Shown here: positions 15,716 to 25,252 of the stretch, in pieces | How positions within the stretch are numbered: the stretch's first letter is position 1 | Layout: every line of letters starts with the position of its first letter | Assembly: GCA_002281735.1 (NCBI GenBank) | Contig: NCGK01000009.1 | Location: 1 to 53,414 of the forward strand | Length of the DNA stretch: 53,414 bases | DNA from: Gammaproteobacteria bacterium 28-57-27 | Lineage (GTDB): Bacteria > Pseudomonadota > Gammaproteobacteria > Halothiobacillales > Halothiobacillaceae | Direction: 5' to 3' | Translations under genes and position numbers: made by a program | Notes under the pieces: model-generated | What the model was told of the DNA's origin: nothing | The model's input: only the letters and a program-made list of their open reading frames with translations | The model's database searches: none

Positions 15716-16822
15716 GTGGCAGAGCATGAAGTTAAAGTCGATCCGATGGCAAAGGTCGTGACCGGGGTTGGCGCCCTAGTGTTGTTGGTTGCTGTGATCT
15801 ATTTGGTCGTCGCCTTTGTCGGCACGGTCAACAAAAACACCACGCGCGGCCCGGTTATGACCGAGCCTGCCGTGGCGGCAGCGCCTGCGGCTGCCGCACC
15901 TGCAGCCACCGCAGCAGCGGCGCCTGCTGCAGCGGGTGGTGCGGGCGATGTTGCCGCTGGCCAGGCTCTGTTCGCAACCTGTGCGGCGTGCCACGGTGCT
16001 AAAGGCGAAGGCGCGGGCATGTTTCCGAAGCTGACTGGTCTGAGTGCTGACAAGGCGGCTGATCTGCTGAAGAAGTACCGCGCGGGTGAAACCGTCGGTG
16101 CAAACACCGCCATGATGGCGCCGAATGCCAAGTCACTGTCCGATGCCAACATCACTGATCTGGCTGCATTCATTGCCTCGCTGGGCGGCAGCGCTGCGGT
16201 GGCTCCGGCACCTGCTGCAGGCGCAGCAGCGCCAGCGTCCTCTGGCAAAGGCGATGCGGAAACAGGCAAGGCAAAATATGCCACCTGCGCAGCGTGCCAT
16301 GGTGCCAACGGCGAGGGTGCGGGCATGTTCCCGAAACTGGCGGGTACTCCGGCGGACAAGATTGCTGATCTTCTGAAGAAGTACCGCGCAGGCGAAACGG
16401 TCGGTGCGAACACCGCCATGATGGCACCGAATGCCAAGTCGCTGTCCGATGCGGACATTGACAATCTGGCGACCTTTATCGGCGGCATGGGTGGCGCAGC
16501 GGCTCCTGCAGCCGCCGCTGCTCCGGCTGCTGCCGCGCCTGCGGTAGATCAGGCTGTGCTGGCGCGTGGCAAGGCGATTTACACAACGTGCTCGCTGTGC
16601 CACGGCACGGAAGAAGCGCGTACCAGCCGTCTGCTGAATGCACCCATGATGCCCGGCCATCCTGCGAGTGCTGTAACCGCACTGATGAAGATCTACAAAG
16701 ATGGCAAGTCGGTTGGTCCAAACTCCTCATTCATGTGGCCGGTGGCGCAGGGTCTGGATGCTGAGGATACCGCAGCGGTTGCTGCCTATATCGGTACTCT
16801 GAAGCCTGTTGGCGCACACTAA
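15716..16822 (+). CDS. Membrane-anchored triheme c-type cytochrome (three tandem domains)
   Basis: This is a probable electron carrier facing the periplasm. The GTG at 15716 is chosen because GAGGAG lies 7 bp upstream; it gives 368 residues. A single N-terminal membrane helix (about 14-37) is uncleaved-looking, followed by Ala/Pro-rich linkers. Three CXXCH haem sites occur: Cys89-His93 (CAACH), Cys191-His195 (CAACH) and Cys292-His296 (CSLCH). Domains 1 and 2 are almost the same, sharing KYRAGETVGANTAMMAPNAK, while domain 3 is diverged, so a recent internal duplication is likely. It resembles cytochrome c5/c4-like class I domains. The partner oxidase or dehydrogenase is unknown. Confidence 0.88.
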   Translation: MAEHEVKVDPMAKVVTGVGALVLLVAVIYLVVAFVGTVNKNTTRGPVMTEPAVAAAPAAAAPAATAAAAPAAAGGAGDVAAGQALFATCAACHGAKGEGAGMFPKLTGLSADKAADLLKKYRAGETVGANTAMMAPNAKSLSDANITDLAAFIASLGGSAAVAPAPAAGAAAPASSGKGDAETGKAKYATCAACHGANGEGAGMFPKLAGTPADKIADLLKKYRAGETVGANTAMMAPNAKSLSDADIDNLATFIGGMGGAAAPAAAAAPAAAAPAVDQAVLARGKAIYTTCSLCHGTEEARTSRLLNAPMMPGHPASAVTALMKIYKDGKSVGPNSSFMWPVAQGLDAEDTAAVAAYIGTLKPVGAH

Positions 16823-16917
16823 GCCTTAGAAGTTGGTCACAGCCCGCTGGGATTTGCATCTGTGCTTACCCGTCCAGCAAGCCGGTTTTAACGCGGGCAG
16901 CCTACGCCACTAAACAC

Positions 16918-16948
16918 AAAAAGACCCGGATAGCCTCCGGGTCTTTTT
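16918..16948 (+). terminator. Rho-independent terminator after the triheme cytochrome
   Basis: A stem pairs AAAAAGACCCGGA with TCCGGGTCTTTTT around a short loop, ending in a T-run. It lies about 95 bp after the cytochrome stop. Both arms end in A/T runs, so it may work in both directions. Confidence 0.85.
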
Positions 16949-17241
16949 CTTGCCCGAAAACCCCCGCGAGGTACGAGGTTCTGGCTTACCGTGCTGCGGG
17001 CAGCGGCCTGCCAGCGTCGTCGGAGGAAAGCACTCGTCCGTCACCGCCCGCTCGAACTGCACAAGCAAGAGCAAGACGTTCAGTATCAACCCACCCATCG
17101 ACTTGGCCGAGTTGATTTGTTGGGTGACGGCGTTGAAGCTGGCTGGCTAAGCCGATCCTGATAGGGCAGGCATGTCTGCCCTATCAGGATCGGGCAATAC
17201 AGCGGGCACAATGCCGCCTCAAGTGCTGGCCGAGTGCTGGG
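16949..17241. repeat. Intergenic stretch with an 18-bp perfect hairpin
   Basis: This stretch lies between the cytochrome terminator and the fghA stop. A perfect 18-bp inverted repeat (17152-17169 and 17176-17193, 6-base loop) has no T-run on either side, so it is not a classical terminator. Short open frames on both strands in 16950-17150 have no recognisable similarity, ribosome site or codon-use support. No gene is called. Confidence 0.6.
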
Positions 17242-18081
17242 CTATGGTCGTAGTGCCTTTGCGTGATAGGCCAAATGCTCGCCGATAAAGCTGGCGATAA
17301 AGTGGTAGCTATGATCGTAGCCGGGCTGCATGCGCAATGTCAGGCTACCGCCGCGCTCGGCGTAGGCGGCTTGTAAATCTTGCGGGAACAGTTGTTCGGC
17401 TAAAAACTCATCATCTGTGCCTTGATCGATCAGCAAAGGTATGAGCGGTTGGCCCGATTTGACCAGTTCAGTCGCATCATAGGTATTCCACTGCGCCCGA
17501 TCATCACCGAGATAGGCGCTAAAACAGCCCTCGCCCCAAGGCGCGATGCAGGGATGACAAATCGGCGCAAAAGCCGATGCCGAACGATAAGCCCCCGGTT
17601 CGCGCAATGCGCAGATCAAGGCGCCATGACCGCCCATCGAATGGCCGCTGATGGATTTAACACCGGGAATCAGGGGCAGGCTGGCCTCGACCAACGCGGG
17701 CAGCTCAACCGTCACATAATCGTACATCCGATAATGTTTGGCCCAGGGTGCTTGAGTGGCATTGACATAAAACCCCGCCCCCTTGCCCAGGTCATAGCGC
17801 TCGGGCACATCAGGTACGTCATCGCCGCGCGGGCTGGTGTCCGGAATGATCAGGGCGATACCCAATTCAGCGGCATAACGCTGCGCGCCCGCCTTGGTAC
17901 GCATATTGTCATCGGTACAGGTCAGCCCCGATAACCAATACACGGCAGGGACTTTTTCGGTTTCTGCCTGTGGGGGCAGATAAACCGAAAAGGTCATGGT
18001 GCAGCGACAAGAGACGGATTCATGCTGGTAGCGGTTCAACCATCCGCCGAACTCTTTGATTTGTTCGATGAGTCGCATCAT
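17242..18081 (-). CDS. fghA: S-formylglutathione hydrolase
   Basis: This cytosolic serine hydrolase converts S-formylglutathione to formate and glutathione, the final step of GSH-dependent formaldehyde oxidation. Its 279 residues fit the esterase-D family. The nucleophile elbow is SGHSMGGHGAL, the acid lies in the DQGTDDEFL region, and the catalytic His in YDHSYHFIASFI. It lies 9 bp after frmA on the same strand, forming the usual two-gene pathway. Confidence 0.95.
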   Translation of the reverse strand: MMRLIEQIKEFGGWLNRYQHESVSCRCTMTFSVYLPPQAETEKVPAVYWLSGLTCTDDNMRTKAGAQRYAAELGIALIIPDTSPRGDDVPDVPERYDLGKGAGFYVNATQAPWAKHYRMYDYVTVELPALVEASLPLIPGVKSISGHSMGGHGALICALREPGAYRSASAFAPICHPCIAPWGEGCFSAYLGDDRAQWNTYDATELVKSGQPLIPLLIDQGTDDEFLAEQLFPQDLQAAYAERGGSLTLRMQPGYDHSYHFIASFIGEHLAYHAKALRP

Positions 18082-18090
18082 TCGGTCGCC

Positions 18091-19200
18091 TTAAAAAATA
18101 ATCACTGAACGGATACTTTCGCCGCGATGCATCAAGTCAAACGCATGATTGATGTCTTCAAGCCCCATGGTGTGCGTCACCATCTTATCGAGCTCAATTT
18201 CACCGCTCATATAGCGATCGACATAGCCCGGCAACTCGGTGCGCCCCTTCACGCCGCCGAATGCACTACCTTTCCAGGTACGCCCCGTCACCAGTTGGAA
18301 GGGACGGGTCGAAATTTCCTGACCCGCACCGGCAACGCCAATCACCGTAGAAACGCCCCAACCCATGTGGGTGCATTCCAGCGCCTCGCGCATGACATGC
18401 ACATTGCCGATGCACTCGAAGGAGTAATCCACGCCGCCTTTGGTCATTTCAATGATGGCCTCGGTCACACTGCCGGTTAGTTCTTTGGGGTTGATGAAAT
18501 CGGTGGCACCGAGTGCGTGAGCCATTGCCCATTTGCCCGGATTCGTATCGATGGCAATGATACGTTTGGCCTTGGCCATCACCGCCCCTTGAATACACGA
18601 CAATCCAATGCCACCCAAGCCAAACACCGCGACCGTCGAGCCGGGTTCAACCTTCGCGGTGTTCAGTACGGCACCAATCCCGGTGGTCACGCCGCACCCC
18701 AGCAAGCACACTTTATCCAGAGGCGCTGCCTTGTTGATTTTCGCCAACGCGATTTCGGGCACAACGGTATATTCAGAAAAAGTCGAGCAGCCCATATAGT
18801 GATAAATCGGCTTGCCGTTGATCGAAAAACGGCGGGTGTTATCGGGCATAAACCCCGTCCAAACGGTCGATGCAATCGATTGGCACAAGTTGGTTTTGGT
18901 TGAACGACAATATTCACACACACCACATTCGGGGATGTAAAGCGGAATGACGTGATCGCCCGGCTTTAAATCTTTCACGCCAGGCCCGCATTCGACCACC
19001 TCGCAACCGCCCTCGTGCCCCAGTACCACGGGGAAAACCCCTTCCGGGTCATCGCCCGATAGCGTAAAAGCATCGGTATGACAAACACCCGAGGCGATCA
19101 CCTTCAGCAACACCTCACCGTATTTCGGACCTTCGACCTCAATCATTTCGATTGATAAGGGTTGTTTGGCTTCCCATGCGACGGCGGCTTTGGATTTCAT
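18091..19200 (-). CDS. frmA: S-(hydroxymethyl)glutathione dehydrogenase (class III alcohol dehydrogenase)
   Basis: This NAD- and zinc-dependent enzyme oxidises the formaldehyde-GSH adduct to S-formylglutathione. The ATG at 19200 gives [19 protein letters not shown] and 369 residues, matching class III ADHs. Zinc motifs visible include [23 protein letters not shown] and the structural-zinc loop [15 protein letters not shown]. The cofactor site is [14 protein letters not shown] precedes the start. It is co-transcribed with fghA. No adjacent FrmR-type regulator is seen. Confidence 0.96.
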   Translation of the reverse strand: MKSKAAVAWEAKQPLSIEMIEVEGPKYGEVLLKVIASGVCHTDAFTLSGDDPEGVFPVVLGHEGGCEVVECGPGVKDLKPGDHVIPLYIPECGVCEYCRSTKTNLCQSIASTVWTGFMPDNTRRFSINGKPIYHYMGCSTFSEYTVVPEIALAKINKAAPLDKVCLLGCGVTTGIGAVLNTAKVEPGSTVAVFGLGGIGLSCIQGAVMAKAKRIIAIDTNPGKWAMAHALGATDFINPKELTGSVTEAIIEMTKGGVDYSFECIGNVHVMREALECTHMGWGVSTVIGVAGAGQEISTRPFQLVTGRTWKGSAFGGVKGRTELPGYVDRYMSGEIELDKMVTHTMGLEDINHAFDLMHRGESIRSVIIF

Positions 19201-19360
19201 GTGTAGGTTTACCTTGATCAGCTGAATCGGATTGTCTGTTCGCGCGCGAACCAAACAGAGTCTGGAGCTTAGTTTGGTTGGCTCCTTTGTTCAATGCTGG
19301 ACTAACGGGGTTTTTCTGACCCATCAAAATTCGCGCTCCAACATGCCCCAACTGAACCAG

Positions 19361-19447
19361 CCTCGGCGCTTTGCCGTCCGTACTGAGGCCGAAGCGGCCA
19401 TCCTGGAGTACGTCGAGATGTTTTACACCCCACAGCAAGAATACTGA
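19361..19447 (+). pseudogene. C-terminal remnant of an IS3-family transposase (OrfB)
   Basis: A short open segment reads RRFAVRTEAEAAILEYVEMF and stops soon afterwards. This resembles the end of IS3-type OrfB proteins, where an EA-AIFEYIEVFYNR-like stretch precedes the C-terminus. No inverted terminal repeat or remaining transposase is visible, so only a decayed scrap is left between frmA and the Lrp-family gene. The similarity is from memory of the family and is short. Confidence 0.4.
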
Positions 19448-19466
19448 AAATCCCGATTCAATCCGC

Positions 19467-19913
19467 TTAAATTCTGGGGCCGCCCCTACGATTTTTCACG
19501 CGACTCAACAATAATTTGCAGGAAATTTTGACCACATGCCGCCGGGAAAAAAGATTTCGACGCACGAAATCTTCGAGCCCGACGTTGTCCTCGGTCAGGG
19601 TGTGGATATGCAAGCTGGTCATGTCGCTCATGATGTAGAGACTGACCACTTCAGGTTGCCTGGCCAGATCATCGGCCACGGTTTCGATGCCTTGGGGATC
19701 GACCTCGACATCCAGAAAAGCCGAAACCACCGTGCCGACTTTTTCCGGGTTCACGATCACGGTAAATTTTTCAATCACGCCCTCTTCCATGAGATGCAGC
19801 ACCCGATCGCGGGCATGGACACGGGAAATATCCAGTTCGCGGGCAATATCTGCAAAACTCATTCGGCCATCGTCCACCAGCAGCGCGACAATTTTCTGAT
19901 CCAGCGTATTCAT
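19467..19913 (-). CDS. Lrp/AsnC family transcriptional regulator
   Basis: This 148-residue regulator has an N-terminal winged helix-turn-helix (MNTLDQKIVALLVDDGRMSF then ADIARELDISRVHARDRVL) and a C-terminal RAM ligand-binding domain. Such proteins usually sense amino acids. It is the last gene of the minus-strand series binding protein-permeases-ATPases-GGT-TauE, 22 bp after the exporter, so it may report on amino acids released by that pathway and control it. Ligand unknown. Confidence 0.85.
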   Translation of the reverse strand: MNTLDQKIVALLVDDGRMSFADIARELDISRVHARDRVLHLMEEGVIEKFTVIVNPEKVGTVVSAFLDVEVDPQGIETVADDLARQPEVVSLYIMSDMTSLHIHTLTEDNVGLEDFVRRNLFSRRHVVKISCKLLLSRVKNRRGGPRI

Positions 19914-19935
19914 AAGCGCCTCGCCATTTGATGAA

Positions 19936-20733
19936 TTAATTCAGTACGTTCCATAGCATCAGCAGCGAAATGAGCAACACCAATACGCCGAAAATCTGCT
20001 TGAGTTTTTTGACAGGCAGCGCATGCGCCAACCGAACCCCAAAGGGTGCCGTCAAAATGGCGGCGCCCGCAATGGCTGCCAGTGCGGGGAGTGAGACATA
20101 TCCGAGTGCGGCGGGGGGGAGCAGTGCGTTGCCCCACCCGGACAATATGTACCCCGCCGTGCCGAACAGCGCGATCGGCAAGCCCAAGGCGGTGGAAATG
20201 GCAATGGCTCGTTTGAGTTCCAGATTGCAGGCATGCAGGTACGGGACGGTGATATTGCCGCCGCCAATGCCCAATAACGCCGAAAGTGACCCGATACCCA
20301 GACCAGCACCCCATAAACCGGCTTTGCCGGGTAGATGCCAATGAGCCGCAGGCCGCCAATCCAGAATAAATTGAATACCCACCAAAAATAGAAACAGCGC
20401 AAAAACGCCCTTCAAAACGGGTGCCGGGATAAAACCCGCGAGATAACCGCTGACAAATCCGCCCAACAACGCTGCGGGTGCGAGCAAACGGACCAAACTC
20501 CAATCAATGGCTCGCCGCTTGTGTTGTGCCCAAATGGCCGACAGCGACGTAAACACAATGGCAGCCAGGGAGGTGCCGATGGCCATGTGGGGAATAATCT
20601 CGGCCGACCAGCCGGAGAACTGAAAAATCAGGATCAAGGCGGGAACGACGACCACACCACCGCCGATGCCCAACATGCCCGCGAGCAACCCCGCAAACAG
20701 ACCCAGCATTAAAAAGGAAACAATCACAAGCAA
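19936..20733 (-). CDS. TauE/SafE family (sulfite exporter-like) membrane protein
   Basis: This polytopic transporter family (formerly DUF81) is linked in studied cases to export of sulfite, sulfoacetate or other organosulfur anions. The conserved MLGIGGGVVVVPALIL and LLGIGGGNITVPYL repeats are both visible, one per half, among about eight hydrophobic segments. A GAGGAG site supports a TTG start at 20733 (or the in-frame GTG at 20727). The frame is open further upstream, but that would overlap the GGT gene and lacks a ribosome site. Placement after GGT suggests disposal of a sulfur product of thiol breakdown; this is inference. Confidence 0.85.
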   Translation of the reverse strand: MLVIVSFLMLGLFAGLLAGMLGIGGGVVVVPALILIFQFSGWSAEIIPHMAIGTSLAAIVFTSLSAIWAQHKRRAIDWSLVRLLAPAALLGGFVSGYLAGFIPAPVLKGVFALFLFLVGIQFILDWRPAAHWHLPGKAGLWGAGLGIGSLSALLGIGGGNITVPYLHACNLELKRAIAISTALGLPIALFGTAGYILSGWGNALLPPAALGYVSLPALAAIAGAAILTAPFGVRLAHALPVKKLKQIFGVLVLLISLLMLWNVLN

Positions 20734-20779
20734 GGGAGACTCCTCATTCGGCGACACGAGCCGATGGATATAAAAAGGG

Positions 20780-22381
20780 TTAAATACCAGCCGCCGCACC
20801 GTCGCTGCGCGGATCAGACGCCGCTTCACAGACGCCGTCGCCCAGAACGCGAATCACTCCGGCGTGGCCCATCATTTGCGCGTAGTCATCCACGCGCTCG
20901 ACGTGATGCCCGCGATGCGTTAATTCGGCAAAAACCTCGGGGGCGAAACGGCCTTCCAGTTTGAGACTGTCGGTACTTTGCCCCCAGGTTCGCCCGAGCA
21001 ACCAGCGCGGACTCGCCAATACCTCGGGCAGCGGGAGGTTGAAGTCCAGCGCACGGGTGGCGACCGCAGCCTGCGTTTGCGGCTGCCCATCGCCGCCCAT
21101 GGTGCCGAAGACCAAGCGCGGACGACCCTGCTCCAGATACATCGCCGGATTCAAGGTGTGGAACGGGCGCTTACCCGGTTTCAGTGCATTGACGTGATGG
21201 GTATCCAGGGAAAACGAGGTGCCGCGGTTTTGCCAGAGAATGCCGGTATCGCCCGCGACCATTCCGCTGCCGTATTCGTGGTAAATACTCTGGATGGCGC
21301 TCACAGCACGACCCCGCGCATCCACCACGCCGAACCAGACCGTATCGCCCGGCCCAACGCCACGCCCCCACGGCGCCGCATGCTGCATATCAATCGAGCG
21401 CGCGAGCGCAGCCATGGATTCGGCAGACAGCAGCGCGTCCACAGGCGCCGAATGGTGATCCGGGTCGGCCACATGCCGATCCCGCAAACGAAAGGCCTGT
21501 TTGGTGGCTTCGACCACCAGATGCACATAATCGGCCGATAGATGCGAATAACGCGTCAGATCGAACTGATTCAGCTGTCCCAGAATCATGAGGGATGCCA
21601 AGCCCTGCGTTGGTGGCGGCATATTGACCGCCAAGCCATCGCGATAGGGCACGCCGATGGGCATTACGGTTCTGCCGCGGAAAGCGGCCAGATCGTCAAA
21701 AGTCAACAGGCTGCCCACTTCCGCCAGGCCTTGCGCGATTTGACGACCCAGCTCACCGCGGTAAAAGCCCTCTGCCCCGTCGCGCTGGAGCAGGCGGAGC
21801 GTTTGCGCAAGCTGTGGTTGCTGGAAAATCGCCTCGGGTACAGGCGTTTGCCCCTGCGGCGCATAGATGTCGGTCAGGCTTTCGAATGCGCCGAGCTCGT
21901 CCCATTTCTGGGTTAAAAAATCCCCCTGACTGCGGCTGCAGGAAAATCCTCTGTCGGCATAGCCGAGAGCCGATTCCAGCAAGTTAGGCCAGGAAAATCG
22001 CCCGCCCCAGTGGTTCTGGCTCAGCGCCTGAGCGGCGCCCCAGACTGAAACCAGTCCCGCCACTGTATTCGCCGCATGGGCGCCTCGGCTCGGGATGGCG
22101 CTTAATCCGCGTTGCAGGTAAAACTCGGGCGAGTAGGCCATACCGGCCGATCCCGCACCGTCCAAACCGGTCAAATGCCCGTTTTCATCGGCCAGCAACC
22201 AGAATCCATCGCCGCCCAGGCTGTTCATGTGCGGGTAAACCACACACAGCACTGAACCCACCGCCAGGGCGGCTTCGATGGCGTTGCCGCCTGCGGCAAG
22301 CACGGTTTCCCCGGCGGCCGTGGCTAAATAATGCGGCGAGGTAACCACGCCCGACAGACCCTTGGCATATTGGTTCAACAT
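20780..22381 (-). CDS. Gamma-glutamyltransferase/hydrolase family protein (signal-less)
   Basis: This Ntn-hydrolase cleaves gamma-glutamyl bonds, classically of glutathione. It has 533 residues from the ATG at 22381, which overlaps the upstream ATPase stop. The autocleavage/nucleophile Thr is probably Thr347 in GPGDTVWFGVVD. Further family marks are EYGSGMVAGDTGILWQNRG and PGKRPFHTLNPAM, closer to YwrD-type GGTs than to E. coli Ggt. No N-terminal signal peptide or membrane segment is seen, so the enzyme should stay in the cytoplasm, unlike the periplasmic E. coli enzyme. That fits its place behind an importer. Confidence 0.9.
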   Translation of the reverse strand: MLNQYAKGLSGVVTSPHYLATAAGETVLAAGGNAIEAALAVGSVLCVVYPHMNSLGGDGFWLLADENGHLTGLDGAGSAGMAYSPEFYLQRGLSAIPSRGAHAANTVAGLVSVWGAAQALSQNHWGGRFSWPNLLESALGYADRGFSCSRSQGDFLTQKWDELGAFESLTDIYAPQGQTPVPEAIFQQPQLAQTLRLLQRDGAEGFYRGELGRQIAQGLAEVGSLLTFDDLAAFRGRTVMPIGVPYRDGLAVNMPPPTQGLASLMILGQLNQFDLTRYSHLSADYVHLVVEATKQAFRLRDRHVADPDHHSAPVDALLSAESMAALARSIDMQHAAPWGRGVGPGDTVWFGVVDARGRAVSAIQSIYHEYGSGMVAGDTGILWQNRGTSFSLDTHHVNALKPGKRPFHTLNPAMYLEQGRPRLVFGTMGGDGQPQTQAAVATRALDFNLPLPEVLASPRWLLGRTWGQSTDSLKLEGRFAPEVFAELTHRGHHVERVDDYAQMMGHAGVIRVLGDGVCEAASDPRSDGAAAGI

Positions 22382-23349
22382 GGATTCACCACCGGAAATA
22401 AACAAGCGACTTGCCGCTCGGGCGTTAATAAGGTCAACGGCGGATCGACCTCAAGGCAGGCCGGCTGGACTTGTGCGCAACGCCCCGCAAACCGACAGCC
22501 CTTGGGCAAATTGACCGGGCTGGGTATCTCGCCCTTCAGGGAGGCGCACAGCGGCGCATCAAAGCGCGGGAAAGCCTGCAACAGCGCCTTGGTATACGGA
22601 TGGCGCGGCGCGCTCAGAATGTCGTGGGTTGGGCCTTGCTCGACAATGCGCCCCAAATACAGCACCGCGATTTTTTCGCACAGATAGCTGGCCACACCCA
22701 GATCGTGGGTGATGAACACCAGGGTAATGCCGGATTCCCGGCAGAGATCGCGCAAAAGATTGAGCACCTGAGCCTGCACCGAGACATCCAGCCCCGCGAC
22801 CGACTCATCGGCCATGATGACCGTAGGCTCGGCCGCCAAAGCGCGCGCAATGGCGATGCGCCGAACCTGCCCGCCCGACAGCTCGCCGGGAAAGCGCTGC
22901 AACAAGCCCGCAGGCAAACCGACACGCGCAATCAGGGCTTCCACTCGGGCGGGAATCGCCTGCTCTTCACACAAGCGATGCAAGCGAATCGGTTCGGCCA
23001 GAATATCGGCAATGCGCATGCGGGGATTCATCGACCCACGCGCATTTTGATAAATGAACGCCACCTCACGCGCAAAACGCTTTCGCGCTTCCGCATCCAA
23101 GTGTGCGAGATCGTGTTGACCGTACAGCACGCGACCGTCGCTGGCAGGCTCTAGCCCGAGCATCAGCCGGATCAAGGTCGATTTTCCCGAGCCGCTTTCA
23201 CCCACGAGGGCGAGCGTATCGCCGCGCTTCAATTCCAGACGAACCCCGTCCAGCGCCTTGAGCTGCCGCGTTTCGCGGTGGAACCACCCCGTGGCGCCCA
23301 AGGTATACACGCGCTCGACATCGAGTAATGAAAAAATTGTTTCTTGCAT
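22375..23349 (-). CDS. Peptide ABC transporter ATP-binding protein (DppF/OppF type)
   Basis: This is the second ATPase of a dipeptide/oligopeptide importer. Of its 324 residues, the Walker A is GESGSGKST, the signature motif LSGGQVRRIAIARALA, and Walker B is VIMADESVAGLDVS. A C-terminal Opp-type Cys-containing extension (GCRFAGRCAQVQPAC) is typical of these ATPases, where it can bind an iron-sulfur cluster. It lies 9 bp after the first ATPase and overlaps the GGT start. Confidence 0.93.
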   Translation of the reverse strand: MQETIFSLLDVERVYTLGATGWFHRETRQLKALDGVRLELKRGDTLALVGESGSGKSTLIRLMLGLEPASDGRVLYGQHDLAHLDAEARKRFAREVAFIYQNARGSMNPRMRIADILAEPIRLHRLCEEQAIPARVEALIARVGLPAGLLQRFPGELSGGQVRRIAIARALAAEPTVIMADESVAGLDVSVQAQVLNLLRDLCRESGITLVFITHDLGVASYLCEKIAVLYLGRIVEQGPTHDILSAPRHPYTKALLQAFPRFDAPLCASLKGEIPSPVNLPKGCRFAGRCAQVQPACLEVDPPLTLLTPERQVACLFPVVNPC

Positions 23350-23358
23350 GAGGAATTC

Positions 23359-24351
23359 CTAATCGATAAACCAGCAGGCAACCTGCCGTTCGTCCCGGGT
23401 GTGCGCTTCGGGCCGCTGTTCGCCGCAAATGGCTTGCGCCTTGGGACAGCGCGGTGCAAACCGGCAGCCGTTCGGCATGGCGTCCAGGGGCGGAATCTGG
23501 CCGGGAATCGGCGTCAAGGTCGGCATGCCCAATTCAACCACGCAGGATTTCAACCCCTGGGTATACGGGTGCAACGGGGCATTGAGCACGCACTCGCTCG
23601 GGCCTTCTTCGACAATCTGCCCGGCATACATCACGGCGATGCGGTCGCAAACCTGTGCGCCCAAGGCCAGGTCGTGCAGCACGAAGATGGCGCTGGAATT
23701 GAGCGCGCGCACCCGATCCAGAATCAGCTCCATGATTTGCGCCTGAATGGTGACATCCAGGGCGCTGGTGGGCTCATCGGCGAGCAACAGTTCGGGATTG
23801 CACGCCAAGGCGATGGCGATCATGACCCGTTGCTGCATACCGCCGGATAGCTCGTGCGGATAGGCATCAAGGCGCAGACGAGGCTCCGGAATGCCGACGC
23901 TCTGCATTAATTCCACGGCACGCGCTCGACAGGCCGAGGCGGATAACCCCAAGTGCCGCCGCAACGGTTCGGCGATTTGCTTGCCGACCGTGAAACACGG
24001 ATTCAGCGCGGCGGTCGCATCCTGGAAGATCAAACCGATTTTGTTGCCGCGAAGTCGCCGAAAATCGGCCTCCTTGAGCGCAGTCAATTCCGTTCCCCGA
24101 AAACGCAGACTGCCTTCGATCTCGACTTCCGGCGCGCGCAGCAGGCCGATCAGCGCCATCGCCAGGGTGGATTTTCCTGCACCAGACTCGCCAATCAATC
24201 CCAGGGTTTCACCAGGGTTCAGGCTCAGGGTGATGCGGTCGAGTACCGTGGCTTTTTTCCGCCGCAAACTGAAATCCCGCACCTCAAGCAAGGGCGCCTC
24301 GGCGCTGGATTCGACGGGAATGTTTTGCGCTAATACGCTGACTTGATTCAT
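23359..24351 (-). CDS. Peptide ABC transporter ATP-binding protein (DppD/OppD type)
   Basis: This is the first ATPase of the peptide importer, 330 residues. Walker A is GESGAGKST, the signature motif is [15 protein letters not shown], and Walker B is [14 protein letters not shown]. The Cys-rich oligopeptide-transporter C-terminus is present ([15 protein letters not shown]). A 16-bp gap separates it from the permease gene. It should pair with the DppF-type ATPase on the cytoplasmic face. Confidence 0.93.
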   Translation of the reverse strand: MNQVSVLAQNIPVESSAEAPLLEVRDFSLRRKKATVLDRITLSLNPGETLGLIGESGAGKSTLAMALIGLLRAPEVEIEGSLRFRGTELTALKEADFRRLRGNKIGLIFQDATAALNPCFTVGKQIAEPLRRHLGLSASACRARAVELMQSVGIPEPRLRLDAYPHELSGGMQQRVMIAIALACNPELLLADEPTSALDVTIQAQIMELILDRVRALNSSAIFVLHDLALGAQVCDRIAVMYAGQIVEEGPSECVLNAPLHPYTQGLKSCVVELGMPTLTPIPGQIPPLDAMPNGCRFAPRCPKAQAICGEQRPEAHTRDERQVACWFID

Positions 24352-24367
24352 TTATGCATTCCTTACT

Positions 24368-25252
24368 TTATGCATCTTTTTGGGTATTGGGGTCGAAGGC
24401 ATCGCGCAAGCCGTCGCCCAACAGGTTCAAGGCCACCAGCAAAATGGCCAGCGCCACGCCCGGAACCCCGGAAATCCAGGGGGCGATCGTAATAAACCCC
24501 CGCCCCTCGGCAATCATCAGCCCCCAGTCAGGCGTGGGTGGAACCACCCCAATGCCGAGAAATGAAAGTCCGGATTCCAGCAAGATGGCAATACTGACCC
24601 GCATACCGGCTTGAACCAGAATGGGTGAGACCACATTGGGCAATACATGTCGCCAAATAATGGCCAGAGTCGGCACGCCCATCAGCCGCGCGGCCTCGAT
24701 AAATGGCTGACTCTTGACCTGCAACACATCGCCGCGGGTCATCCGCGCAAACGGGCCGACAAACGACAGCGCCAAGGCATACACCAGGTTTTCAGTCCCC
24801 AAGCCCAATACGGCCATAAAAGCCATGGCCAGGATCAGTTCGGGAAAAGCGAGCAGGCCGTCCACAATCCGCATCAGGACCCATTCCGTGCGCCCGCCGA
24901 TCAATCCTGCGGCAAGGCCAATGGCAACGCCGACCACAAGGCCGAGCGCCACGGAAGCAAATCCGATAATCAAGGCCAATTGCGCCCCGTACAGCAATCG
25001 GGAATACAGATCCTGCCCGAAGGAGTCCGTACCCAACCAATGCGCCGCGCTCGGCCCTTGAAGCGCCGCGCCCAAATCCTGTGCAGTGGGATCGTGCGTG
25101 GCCAACCAGGGCGCAAAAAGCGCAGCGAGCACATAGGCCAGAATAATGACCAAACCCACCACGGCACTGCGTTGCCGCATCAGGGGTTGAAGAAAGCGTC
25201 GGCGCCAGGATGAAGCCTGAATGGATGCCGACAGATCGAGTGCATGACTCAT
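24368..25252 (-). CDS. Peptide ABC transporter permease (DppC/OppC type)
   Basis: This inner-membrane permease has 294 residues, an N-terminal helix (RSAVVGLVIILAYVLAALFA) and a binding-protein-dependent transport domain. The EAA-type coupling loop is IEAARLMGVPTLAIIWRHVL. Its ATG overlaps the DppB stop as TAATG, so translation is coupled. Confidence 0.93.
   Translation of the reverse strand: MSHALDLSASIQASSWRRRFLQPLMRQRSAVVGLVIILAYVLAALFAPWLATHDPTAQDLGAALQGPSAAHWLGTDSFGQDLYSRLLYGAQLALIIGFASVALGLVVGVAIGLAAGLIGGRTEWVLMRIVDGLLAFPELILAMAFMAVLGLGTENLVYALALSFVGPFARMTRGDVLQVKSQPFIEAARLMGVPTLAIIWRHVLPNVVSPILVQAGMRVSIAILLESGLSFLGIGVVPPTPDWGLMIAEGRGFITIAPWISGVPGVALAILLVALNLLGDGLRDAFDPNTQKDA

Noticed and set aside
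16950..17150. Short open frames between the triheme cytochrome and fghA
   Set aside because: No similarity, no ribosome site, and overlapping frames on both strands; likely non-coding.
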